Of a stretch of 64,000 nucleotides of DNA, positions 51,076-60,022 are shown one piece after another (within the stretch, counting starts at the first letter, position 1; each line of letters begins with the position of its first letter). The position numbers were made by a program, and so were the translations under genes. The notes below the pieces were generated by a model. The model worked only from the letters and a program-made list of their open reading frames with translations, was not told the DNA's origin and searched no databases. This DNA is from Cunninghamella blakesleeana. Lineage: Eukaryota; Mucoromycota; Mucoromycetes; Mucorales; Cunninghamellaceae. The DNA is taken from NCBI GenBank assembly GCA_017871115.1, contig JAFCIZ010000006.1:3286001-3350000 (forward strand). The letters run 5' to 3'.

Positions 51076-52197
51076 ATGGAAAATCCACAAAAATCAAGTA
51101 TCGAGCAAACCGCGTTGGAAAATCATGATCATCACCATGATCCTAACCTTGCTGCTAAGCTGAAGCTTAATCTTTTAACTTTTTCAGGTTCTGATGACGA
51201 AGACTTTCGTTATTTTGAAAAGTCCTTGGAAAATTATTTTAAATTATCTAGAGTTGGTATGGATAGAAGGGCAATTATCTTGAAGGTGCAATTGTCTGGT
51301 CCTGCTGAATTCTATTTTGAACAATTAGAACAAGATCCTAATATGGCTAATGATTATCAAAAATTGATGAATGCTTTAAGGGAAAAGTATGTCACCAAAG
51401 AATTGATATTATCATACGAAATTGCACTTGGTACTATTAAACAAGGCAATGACGAAAGACCAAAGAACTTTTTGGCACGTATCCAAGAAATGGCAAGATT
51501 GGCACAATTGAAGGATGACCATATTATATTGATGAGATTCCGTGCTGGTTTAAAAGAAGAAATCAGAATACACTGTATGGATCAAGGTGCTGAAACATTG
51601 AATCAATGGTATAACTATGCTGAAAATTGGTGGAAGACAAGACATATACAATCATTACCATCTGTATGTAATCTTACCAATGCTAATAGATTTGCTGGAG
51701 GCCATAAAAAGAAGTCAAATAATAATTATGGTGATCATAATGGCAATATATCATTAAATACAGCTGAACATGTTGATGGAGAATCTGCATTCATGCAAAA
51801 ACTTTTAGGTCATATGGAAAAATTGATAAACACCAAATTGGAAGACAAAAGAGGTTCGTACAATAACCAAAGAAACAACAACAATAATACTCGTAACAAC
51901 CAAACATATAATGGACCTAATAATTACAGCAGAAATAATAATCAAAAATACAGAAATAATCAGTATAACAATTATCGTCAATATAATAATAATAATAACA
52001 ACAACAATAATCATAATTATAACAATCAATATTTACCTGAAGATAATTATAACAACAGAGATTATTATTACCAAGGAAATCAAATGCATAATAATAATAA
52101 TTATAATCCACAATATAACTATCCACAACAAAATAATTATAATAATCCACCAAATAATAATCAAAACAACACACCAGTTAATGGTTCAAAAAACTAA
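51076..52197 (+). CDS. Gag of A1
   Basis: 373 aa, MENPQKSSIEQTALENHDHH. The conserved region (FSGSDDEDFRYFEKSLENYF to LNQWYNYAENWW) is almost unchanged from A2 and A3. The Asn-rich tail (about residues 210-373) varies in length, being five residues shorter than in A2. No zinc knuckle. It ends GSKN at the slippery site. Confidence 0.94.
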   Translation: MENPQKSSIEQTALENHDHHHDPNLAAKLKLNLLTFSGSDDEDFRYFEKSLENYFKLSRVGMDRRAIILKVQLSGPAEFYFEQLEQDPNMANDYQKLMNALREKYVTKELILSYEIALGTIKQGNDERPKNFLARIQEMARLAQLKDDHIILMRFRAGLKEEIRIHCMDQGAETLNQWYNYAENWWKTRHIQSLPSVCNLTNANRFAGGHKKKSNNNYGDHNGNISLNTAEHVDGESAFMQKLLGHMEKLINTKLEDKRGSYNNQRNNNNNTRNNQTYNGPNNYSRNNNQKYRNNQYNNYRQYNNNNNNNNNHNYNNQYLPEDNYNNRDYYYQGNQMHNNNNYNPQYNYPQQNNYNNPPNNNQNNTPVNGSKN

Positions 52198-52238
52198 ATA
52201 GGGCAATTGTAACAGATGGTCAATTGGGAATCCCTATT
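52188..52238 (+). promoter_or_regulatory. -1 frameshift signal, A1
   Basis: A AAA AAC 52188-52194, TAA 52195-52197, stem AATAGGG (52197-52203) with CCCTATT (52232-52238), inner CAATTG (52204-52209) with CAATTG (52221-52226). The -1 frame KKLNRAIVTDGQLGIPI is open. Confidence 0.87.
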
Positions 52239-55200
52239 ACAAAATCCATCCATCCAAATAATAATCAACTATATCAAGAAAATAATATTAATAAATATCA
52301 CAACTATAATACACCAAATAATGACAACTTGAATACACGAAATTATAATCCCAATACTTACGTTCCACATAACATAATGGACAACCATAATGATTATTTA
52401 TCAGCACAAAATCATTATTATCTTCAAAATATATTAGATAGTGATCAAGAAATCAATGATTGTGATTTTAATGTTGCTGCAAATCCAAAACCACCAGTTG
52501 TTGAAAAAGCAATAAGAAAACCACGTACAAGGAAGACTATAGAAAAACCAAGTACATCAGCAGCTGCTACAAAATCTATTCCACAACAAATACAACAAGA
52601 TATTCGTGATCATACACATGTTCCACCACAAAATAATCCATTTTTCCAAAACGTATTTTCACAGCATCCAAATCAAGATGTAGCTGAACCTTCTAAATCA
52701 AATAATAATGATATGATGGAAGAAGTACAAATAATAAATGATAAAAGGAAAAAAGTATCCATTCAAGAACCACCTGTGGATAAAAAGAAGAAGACACCAA
52801 AAAGGAAATCACAACCATTATCAATAAATTATAATATTTCTGAAGATATATTACATCAAAAAGCTAATATTAATGTTGGTGATCTTATAACTATATCTGC
52901 TCCATTAAGAAGAGAATTGATTACAGCTTGTAGACAATCAAGAATAAAAAGACCAATTGATAAAGGTAAAGAAAAAGATGTACAATTAAATTCTATTGAT
53001 AATAGTGATGTTGTAACTACCGCTGCATATGCCGATATAATGGTGAATGATGTAAAGGTTACTGGATTAATTGATTGTGGAGCTGCAAGAGCTTGTATGT
53101 CCAGGGCAATGATGAAATCATTAGATCTAGAAATTGATGCACCATCTACAAGTATTTTTGTGATGGGAAATGGTACTAAACAACCTGCGTTAGGTGTAAT
53201 TCATGATGCTCCTATTACTGTTGGTAAAGGATTGACTATACCAATTGATGTTGAAGTATTACCAAAGTGTCCACCACATATAGTGTTAGGTACTAGCTGG
53301 TTGGATCATGCACAAGCGGTGATTAACTTTAAAACGGGTACTTTAAAGGTGACTTATAAACGTCGTACACAAGAAATTCCAATTACATATATAAAATCAA
53401 ATGAACGTCCATATACATACCAACGTGTTACAAATGCAAGATATGAATTGGAACAGCCGCAAGGTGAAGATGTAGCTGAAAATATATCAAGTGCTAGTGA
53501 TTCAGAAGATGATACTGATTCTAATGATGAAGATTCTACTGATGATGGAGATTCTACTTATAGCAATGAAGAAGATGCTGTACAAGATGATGAAGACTTT
53601 TATTTAATGGATGATCATGCAAAAAGTCCAGTAATCCTAACACGTCCAAATAAAGATGAAGGTACTATGATGATATTAAGTGGAAGTACTGGTTTATCAA
53701 TACCACCTTACCATATTTGTCAAATCAACTATGCTATTGATGAAAATATAATTGTTCCACATTTTAAACATCTTGATGAATTTTTGGATAAACATGAAGA
53801 CTTTGATGTAATCTTGGAAATTATCAATAAAACTGAAGACATGATGGAAATACCGCCAAACAACGTACTAGGTGAATTCATAAATAGGAAACAATTTCCA
53901 ATACAAAAGGATCCATATGTCGAATATACTGGTTATGATTTTGAAGACCACTATAGAGAATTACCACCTTCTCTGCTGGAAGATGATACTGAAGAAATTA
54001 TTCTTGATCCTAATATAAAAGGAAAAATCCAAATGGGTGATATACCTGAAGAATACAAAAAGAAATTTTATAAATTAATACATCATTACCAAGATATCTT
54101 TGATTGGAATAATGATAAAATGGGAAAAACTACATTAATCGAACATGAAATAATATTAAAAGAAAACACATTACCTATCAGACATAGACCATATAGATTG
54201 GGACCAAGTGAACAAGAATATTTGAAGAATGAATTAAACCGTCTTTGTGAATTGGGAATTATAAAACCTTCAAATTCACCTTTTACTGCACCAATTATCT
54301 TAGTCAAAAAGAAGAATGGTGAATATCGTATGGTAGTTGACTATCGTAAACTGAATACACATACAAAGGTTGATTCATATCCACTACCACGTATTGATGA
54401 TTTAATTGATGAACTTGGAAAATCAAAAATATTTTCTGCTTTGGATTTAAGATCTGGTTTCCATCAAGTTCCATTAAAAGAATCAAGTAAAGAATTAACT
54501 GGCTTTACAACTAAATTTGGTACTTATCAATACGAAATGCTGCCAATGGGATTGGTGAATAGTCCTGCTACCTTCCAAAGATTAATTGATATCTGTTATA
54601 AAGATTTGCTGCATAGTAATCTAGTTGCATTTATTGATGATCTTAATGTACATTCTAAAAACTTGGATCAACACCTAATTGACTTGGAAAGATTATTTGA
54701 ATACACTAGAAGAGGTGGATTGGTGTTTAATATTGAAAAGTGTATATTCTTTAAAGATGAATTAAAATTTTTAGGCTACATAATAACTGCTGAAGGAATC
54801 AAGACAGATCCAGATAAAATTGCAAAGGTTAAAGATTATCCAATACCAAAAACAATTAAACAAGTTAGAGGCTTCTTAGGTTTAGCTTCTTATTACAGAA
54901 GATTTGTAAAAGGATTTGCTGCTACTGCTAGGCCATTACATGATCAAACAAAAACCAAAAAGAGAATACCATGGACAGAAGATACAACAAAAGCTTTTGA
55001 AAAATTAAAGGAAAATCTAATCAATGCTCCAATATTAAGAAGACCTGATTTTGATAAACCATTCATTGTTGTATGCGATGCTTCACAACTAGGATTAGGT
55101 TCTATATTAACACAACTAGATGATGATGGTCGTGAACATCCAATAATATTTGCTAGTAGAGGATTGAAGAATAGTGAATTAAACTATGGTGCTACTAAAT

Positions 55201-55433
55201 TAGAATGTCTTGCTTTGGTATGGAGTTTACAAATATTCAGACCGTATTTATTGGGAAAGAAGTTTACTGTTATATCTGATCATTCGCCGCTAAAATGGTT
55301 AATTGAATCGCCAAAAGCTACTGGAATTGTTGCAAGATGGATCACATATTTGGCCGATTATGAATTTGAAATCAAATATAGGGCTGGAAGAAAACAAGAA
55401 GCTGCCGATTTTCTTTCAAGACTAGGCTACTAA
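52224..55433 (+). CDS. Pol of A1: protease, reverse transcriptase, RNase H
   Basis: 1069 aa, -1 frame, TTG-headed. Protease LIDCGAARACMS near 282, again DCG. RT YRKLN near 705 and FIDDLNVH near 803. RNase H VCDAS near 950, SDHSPLKWL, last Asp in AADFLSRLGY near 1062. Intact. It differs from A2 and A3 mainly in the acidic linker (DSTDDGDSTYSNEED). It ends 277 nt before integrase. Confidence 0.96.
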   Translation: MGIPITKSIHPNNNQLYQENNINKYHNYNTPNNDNLNTRNYNPNTYVPHNIMDNHNDYLSAQNHYYLQNILDSDQEINDCDFNVAANPKPPVVEKAIRKPRTRKTIEKPSTSAAATKSIPQQIQQDIRDHTHVPPQNNPFFQNVFSQHPNQDVAEPSKSNNNDMMEEVQIINDKRKKVSIQEPPVDKKKKTPKRKSQPLSINYNISEDILHQKANINVGDLITISAPLRRELITACRQSRIKRPIDKGKEKDVQLNSIDNSDVVTTAAYADIMVNDVKVTGLIDCGAARACMSRAMMKSLDLEIDAPSTSIFVMGNGTKQPALGVIHDAPITVGKGLTIPIDVEVLPKCPPHIVLGTSWLDHAQAVINFKTGTLKVTYKRRTQEIPITYIKSNERPYTYQRVTNARYELEQPQGEDVAENISSASDSEDDTDSNDEDSTDDGDSTYSNEEDAVQDDEDFYLMDDHAKSPVILTRPNKDEGTMMILSGSTGLSIPPYHICQINYAIDENIIVPHFKHLDEFLDKHEDFDVILEIINKTEDMMEIPPNNVLGEFINRKQFPIQKDPYVEYTGYDFEDHYRELPPSLLEDDTEEIILDPNIKGKIQMGDIPEEYKKKFYKLIHHYQDIFDWNNDKMGKTTLIEHEIILKENTLPIRHRPYRLGPSEQEYLKNELNRLCELGIIKPSNSPFTAPIILVKKKNGEYRMVVDYRKLNTHTKVDSYPLPRIDDLIDELGKSKIFSALDLRSGFHQVPLKESSKELTGFTTKFGTYQYEMLPMGLVNSPATFQRLIDICYKDLLHSNLVAFIDDLNVHSKNLDQHLIDLERLFEYTRRGGLVFNIEKCIFFKDELKFLGYIITAEGIKTDPDKIAKVKDYPIPKTIKQVRGFLGLASYYRRFVKGFAATARPLHDQTKTKKRIPWTEDTTKAFEKLKENLINAPILRRPDFDKPFIVVCDASQLGLGSILTQLDDDGREHPIIFASRGLKNSELNYGATKLECLALVWSLQIFRPYLLGKKFTVISDHSPLKWLIESPKATGIVARWITYLADYEFEIKYRAGRKQEAADFLSRLGY

Positions 55434-55710
55434 AATAACAAAATGCAAAAATATAAATACATATATATATATATATATATAAAAAAAAAAAACAAAAAAC
55501 AAAAAACAAACAAAAACAAAAAAAAAAAAAAAAAAAAAAAAAATTCAATTACTTACCAATCGACCAAGTTTTGCTGAAGTCGTAAAAAGCTGCATATATT
55601 CAGATAAATACAATATATATAACAACAATACAATCAACATAATCAACATAAATACTGAAACAATATTCAACAAACAATCTAATTAAAAATACACAACAAA
55701 TAACAGCAAA
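55434..55710 (+). other. pol-integrase spacer of A1
   Basis: A-rich, with a single hairpin motif at 55561-55592: CGAC, CAAGTTTTGCTGAA, GTCG, TAAAAAGCTGC. Just before the integrase ATG it reads TCTAATTAAAA ... AATAACAG, which resembles a branch site and 3' splice site. Confidence 0.75.
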
Positions 55711-57024
55711 ATGGAACAAATCAAAATCGACTTGATAAAAAATTATTTAACAACACTAAAATTACCTGATAACATCACCAAAAAGGAAAAGAATTATTTA
55801 CAAAAACATTCCCATAAATTTATATTACATAATAACGATCTATACAGATACAACATCAACTTGCAGACGATCAGAAAAGTTTTGAATAAAGATCAAGTTT
55901 CAGAAGCACTATACATGCATCATCAACATCCATTAGGAGGACACATGGGGTATCACAACACCTTATTTAAACTTGCAAACCATTATTATTGGGAAAACAT
56001 GACAAAAGATGTACAAAACTATGTCAAAAACTGCAGTAGATGTCAAACCACAGGACCTGCCAAACATAACGAATTGTTACATCCTATTCCAACTTCATCT
56101 AAACCTTTTTTCCAATGGGCATTAGATGTCAAACACATCTCTACTTCTAAAAATGGATATAGATATATAGTTGCTGGTATTGATTATCTAACTAAATGGG
56201 TTGAAGCTCGAGCATTAAAGTTTCAAACTGCAGCCGAGATTGCTTTATTTATTTATGAAGATATCATATGTCGCCATGGTACACCGCATATAATTATAAC
56301 TGATAATGGAAAACCATTTATAGGTGAACTAATCAAGAAAGTCTGTTTCTATTATAAAATTCATCACAAGACCATAAGCGTTGGAAATTCACAAGCGAAT
56401 GGGCTGATAGAAAAGTTTAATTCCACGTTAGGTGCTATTCTAAAGAAGCTAAATAATAAGGAAAAACAAGTATGGGATCAATATCTACCTTCTGTTTTAA
56501 TTGCTTATAGGACTATTAAACAAAAATCAACAAATTACTCTCCATTTTATTTGACTTACGGTTATGAAGCAAAGACACCTTATGATACAATCATAAATAT
56601 ACCTTTGGAAATAAACTCTGCAAGTTTTCAAAATCAGCTAAGGGAACGCGCCACAAAAGAATTATTAACACTGAAACGAATAAGAGAAGACGCTGCAGAA
56701 TTTATACAAAAATCCCAAAAGAATCAAAAGAAGGCTATTGATAAGAAGATAAATAATCAAAAGAAAGAATGGAAGCCGCCTTTTAGAACCGGTGATATTG
56801 TTATGATGTATGTTGGAAGAAAACCAAACTCTTGGGGTGGAAAAATATCTGACAACTGGAAAGGCAAATATATTATTCATCAATGTTTAGGCAAAGGAAC
56901 ATATCTGATAAAAGAATTCAACGTGACCAACACTAAACTAAGAAGGATACACGGAAATAAATTAAAGTTATTACAGATGCCTGATGTATTTTGGATTGAC
57001 TTTTCCAAAAAGACAATCGTTTAA
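55711..57024 (+). CDS. Integrase of A1 (separate ORF)
   Basis: 437 aa, MEQIKIDLIKNYLTTLK. Zinc motif HHQHPLGGHMGYH ... CSRCQTTG (Cys pair about 106-110). Catalytic D ~138 (ALDVKHIS), D ~197 (ITDNGKPF), E ~233 (GLIEKFN). GPY-like WKGKYIIHQCLGKGTYLI. The frame is intact and it starts at the zinc-domain boundary. Followed after a 178-nt A-rich gap by ORF4. Confidence 0.96.
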   Translation: MEQIKIDLIKNYLTTLKLPDNITKKEKNYLQKHSHKFILHNNDLYRYNINLQTIRKVLNKDQVSEALYMHHQHPLGGHMGYHNTLFKLANHYYWENMTKDVQNYVKNCSRCQTTGPAKHNELLHPIPTSSKPFFQWALDVKHISTSKNGYRYIVAGIDYLTKWVEARALKFQTAAEIALFIYEDIICRHGTPHIIITDNGKPFIGELIKKVCFYYKIHHKTISVGNSQANGLIEKFNSTLGAILKKLNNKEKQVWDQYLPSVLIAYRTIKQKSTNYSPFYLTYGYEAKTPYDTIINIPLEINSASFQNQLRERATKELLTLKRIREDAAEFIQKSQKNQKKAIDKKINNQKKEWKPPFRTGDIVMMYVGRKPNSWGGKISDNWKGKYIIHQCLGKGTYLIKEFNVTNTKLRRIHGNKLKLLQMPDVFWIDFSKKTIV

Positions 57025-57040
57025 AGAAAAAAAAAAAAAA

Positions 57041-57081
<41 letters not shown>

Positions 57082-57202
57082 ATATATATATATATAATGA
57101 TAAAACAAAAAGGAGAAAAATTGAACTTCCGAAGAAAAAAAAGAAAAAAACTATAAATAAGGAAAAAATTGTACTATATAATTTTTTACTTTTCAAGCAA
57201 AA

Positions 57203-57748
57203 ATGGCTCCTCCAAATCAAGACACCTCTTTAAACATGATTATTATTCCTAATAATGAACTCTCTCAAGAAAATTCTGTAGATATACACGAAATGGAAGA
57301 TATCTTAAGTGAACTTGTACCTATAACAGAACCCGTTGATCTTAATTTTTTAACTCCTGAATTATTATATTGGCTTAATACGGATGTAACTATGAATGGT
57401 TGGATAAAAGTTCAAATTCAAGAAAATTACAAGAAGCTGTTTGATGTTTTATTTAATGAACAAAAGCTACGTTGGGAAAAAGAAAATCTAGTAGATAATT
57501 GTATTATTCCTCAAGCCTTGGAATACATACATAAAAATTGTGAACATCCTGACGTAATTGGTTATCAAAAATACGTGAAAACTAGAAGGGAAATATTGAA
57601 AGAACTTTTTGTTAGTGGTACATGCTTTGAATTTGATAATGCATTAATAAGAAGAATAATTAACCTTGATTCCTGGACACATGAAAAAGATGCGGTGACA
57701 TCTAAATCCTGGTGGAGGGATGTTATGTTCTGGCTAAACCTCCCATAA
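57203..57748 (+). CDS. ORF4 of A1, unknown function
   Basis: 181 aa, MAPPNQDTSLNMIIIPNNEL. Acidic N-terminal third; LRWEKENLVDNCIIPQALEY, YVKTRREILKELF, RRIINLDSWTHEKD, SKSWWRDVMFWLNLP. The stop TAA lies 26-28 nt inside the 3' LTR; VMFWLNLP is LTR-encoded. The A2, A3 and B copies end the same way. No recognised domain, signal peptide or membrane segment. Confidence 0.83.
   Translation: MAPPNQDTSLNMIIIPNNELSQENSVDIHEMEDILSELVPITEPVDLNFLTPELLYWLNTDVTMNGWIKVQIQENYKKLFDVLFNEQKLRWEKENLVDNCIIPQALEYIHKNCEHPDVIGYQKYVKTRREILKELFVSGTCFEFDNALIRRIINLDSWTHEKDAVTSKSWWRDVMFWLNLP
57711..57720 (+). promoter_or_regulatory. Polypurine tract of A1 (inside ORF4)
   Basis: GGTGGAGGGA abuts the 3' LTR and encodes W-R-D of SKSWWRD. 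Confidence 0.65.
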
Positions 57749-59040
57749 TTGGGCAAGGCTTAACTATAATCTTATTTTATATATATACATATAGGTATAT
57801 ATATCCCATTTAAACTCAGTATAGATATATATATATACTCTCTTATATATATGCACTAGCATATATATATCAATGATCGGTATTTAAAATTCAAATCCTT
57901 TTTATATAAATACTCGACAATTTTTATTTTATTTTTGAAAAATCAGTTAATAACAAGTTAATTTTAAATAAAAGAACTTATATTATAACCAATAAGTCTA
58001 TTAACTCATCTTTTTAGCTAAAGATTATTTTTATTTTATATTAATATTGTTGATTACTATCCAATATTACTTTATATTATTTTATTATAATAATCGTTGA
58101 TCTTTATCCGATATTATACTTATTTTATTTTAATTTTATTACTTTGTCTATATAATTGTTGATCTTTATCCAATTATATAATTTATTTTATTTTAAACTA
58201 TCAATCTAAACTAAGTTGTATCTACTTATAAAACAAGATACTGGTGCTCACTGACAACTAAACTAAACTACAAAGCTATTGTTGCGCGATGGGTTCGCTT
58301 GGATTATTTTAAAATCCAGTCCAACACTTTGATTGGCTAATATTTTTCTAACATTTTTCTTACCACTTTTGATGTTAATTTTATTTAACATTTTTCATGC
58401 TAATTTTTATTATTATTTTTATTAACAAAATTTATATCACTTATTTCATAATATACTTATCAACACTTTTAATATCATTATTGATATTAAAAATGGAATA
58501 TCTAATTTTTATTTTAGTATAAATACTCGACCTTTTTTTCAATTTTTTGAAAAAACTTTAGTTAATTTTTATTATAATAATAAAGTACTTATATTAAAAC
58601 AAATAAGTCTATTAACTCATCTTTTTAGCTAAAGATTATATTTACTTTATATTAATATTGTTGATTACTATCCAATATTATTTTATATTATATTATTATA
58701 ATAATCGTTGATCTTTATCCGATATTATATTTATTTTATTTTAATTTTATTATTTTGTCTATATAATTGTTGATCTTTATCCAATTATATAATTTATTTT
58801 ATTTTATTTTATTATTTTATTTTTATTTTAAACTATCAATCTAAACTAAGTTGTATCTACTTATAAAACAAGATACTGGTGCTCACTGACAACTAAACTA
58901 AAATATAAAACTATCTACTTTCCAAAACTATAAAAGGAAATTCTATTTTTCAAACAACCAAAAATTTACACAACACTATCTACTTTCCAAAACTATAAAA
59001 GGAAATTCTACTTTTCAAACAACCAAAAATTTACACAACA
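57721..59040 (+). mobile_element. 3' LTR of A1, interrupted by solo A2 LTR
   Basis: 559 + 61 = 620 bp once 58280-58979 is removed, exactly the 5' LTR length. Confidence 0.93.
58280..58975 (+). mobile_element. Solo LTR of family A2
   Basis: 696 bp, TGTTGCGCGATGGG to TTACACAACA, 4-bp duplication CTAT at 58276-58279 and 58976-58979. Same orientation as its A1 LTR host. It carries all three constant-loop stem-loops. Confidence 0.94.
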
Positions 59041-59063
59041 ACTCCAAATATAACTTATAATAC
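59041..59063 (+). mobile_element. E' LTR, third segment
   Basis: ACTCCAAATATAACTTATAA then TAC, continuing the E' LTR from 50280 before the E element starts. Confidence 0.75.
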
Positions 59064-59895
59064 TGTCGACAATGGTGATACCAATGGCGCTCCTTAAAAC
59101 TAGTACTGCTTTTTGGAGTAGCTACTCCTGGAGTAGCCGCTCTTGGAGTGGCCACTCCATACGATAGTCACTTTCATCTCTTTTCCCTACTCTCAATATA
59201 CTTTGAATAATTTTTTAAATTTTTTTTTAATATAAATAGAACCAATTTTTTTCTCTTTCTTTCTCTTAAATTGTCAAATTTTTATAATAAATTATTATCT
59301 ACTAAATAATTATTGAACTTGTCCACTTTATAAAACAAACTTTATAATTTTAAATTTTTTTATTTTAACTTACTATAACATATTCAATTATTGAACTTAT
59401 CTATTTTTTATTTAACAAATTATTTTATTTTTATTTTATTTTTACTTTATAATATTTTATATTATTATATACTATCTTATTTTATAATATTTATTTACTT
59501 AAATATTCTATACTACTGATCTAAATCATTTAAACTCTTTACTACTTATTTTACTCGGCGGTCATTAAACTTTTGCTTTAATCCTGCTTATATTTTACTT
59601 ATAATCTTTATTTTATTTTCTTTTATTTTTTTTATTTTATTTTATTTTTTTAATTTTCTATTCCTTTATATTAAGTCGTTCTACTTATAAAACAGGAACT
59701 GGTGCTCACTGGAAACTTATTATATACTCCAAATATAACTTATAATACTCATTCCTCATTTCAAAAATAAATCTTAAACAAAAACCCACATAACATATTT
59801 GGTGCTCACTGGAAACTTATTATATACTCCAAATATAACTTATAATACTCATTCCTCATTTCAAAAATAAATCTTAAACAAAAACCCACATAACA
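59064..59895 (+). mobile_element. 5' LTR of E
   Basis: 832 bp, TGTCGACAATGG to CCCACATAACA. Palindromes at 59115-59128 and 59145-59158, TATAAATA at 59231-59238, two identical 100-bp terminal units. Confidence 0.94.
59115..59158 (+). repeat. Palindromic 15-bp repeats in U3 of E LTR
   Basis: GGAGTAGCTACTCC and GGAGTGGCCACTCC are both perfect 14-bp palindromes 30 bp apart, with an imperfect copy GGAGTAGCCGCTCT between them. The centre differs, but symmetry is kept. Confidence 0.85.
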
Positions 59896-59899
59896 TATT
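59700..59899 (+). repeat. Two tandem 100-bp units opening with PBS sequence
   Basis: TGGTGCTCACTGG occurs at 59700, 59800 and 59900 exactly. The first two open identical 100-bp units ending ACATAACATATT; the third is the real PBS. The solo E LTR has the same doubling (28471, 28571), while the E copy at 26656-26989 has one unit. Confidence 0.92.
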
Positions 59900-59917
59900 T
59901 GGTGCTCACTGGCGGGG
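59900..59917 (+). promoter_or_regulatory. Primer-binding site of E
   Basis: TGGTGCTCACTGGCGGGG, four nt after the LTR. Confidence 0.88.
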
Positions 59918-60022
59918 ATCTTTTCTACAAGCTTATACAATCAATAAACTACTGGGAAAGATATTCATTCTATTAAAACTACTAAACAATAATCAAGCAA
60001 GGTGAAAATAATAAACTATAGG

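Larger units (their letters stand above)
50281..59040 (+). mobile_element. Complete, apparently intact A1 element (with nested solo A2 LTR)
   Basis: LTRs of 620 bp each: 50281-50900, and 57721-58279 joined to 58980-59040. Target duplication ACTC at 50277-50280 and 59041-59044. All four genes are intact and the two LTRs differ by very few bases (CATATTTGGG versus CATAATTGGG). A solo A2 LTR interrupts the 3' LTR. Confidence 0.95.

Noticed and set aside
52198..52223. Independent start codon for pol
   Set aside because: No ATG precedes the protease domain in the pol frame in A, B or E; the TTG used in translation is not needed because the frame is open back across the gag stop.
57203..57748. ORF4 as an envelope gene
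   Set aside because: It sits where env would be in errantiviruses, but there is no signal peptide, transmembrane segment or Cys pattern.
60002..60022. Upstream ATG of E gag (MKIINYR)
   Set aside because: B Gag begins MSYDYT at the equivalent place; the extra seven residues come from the leader.
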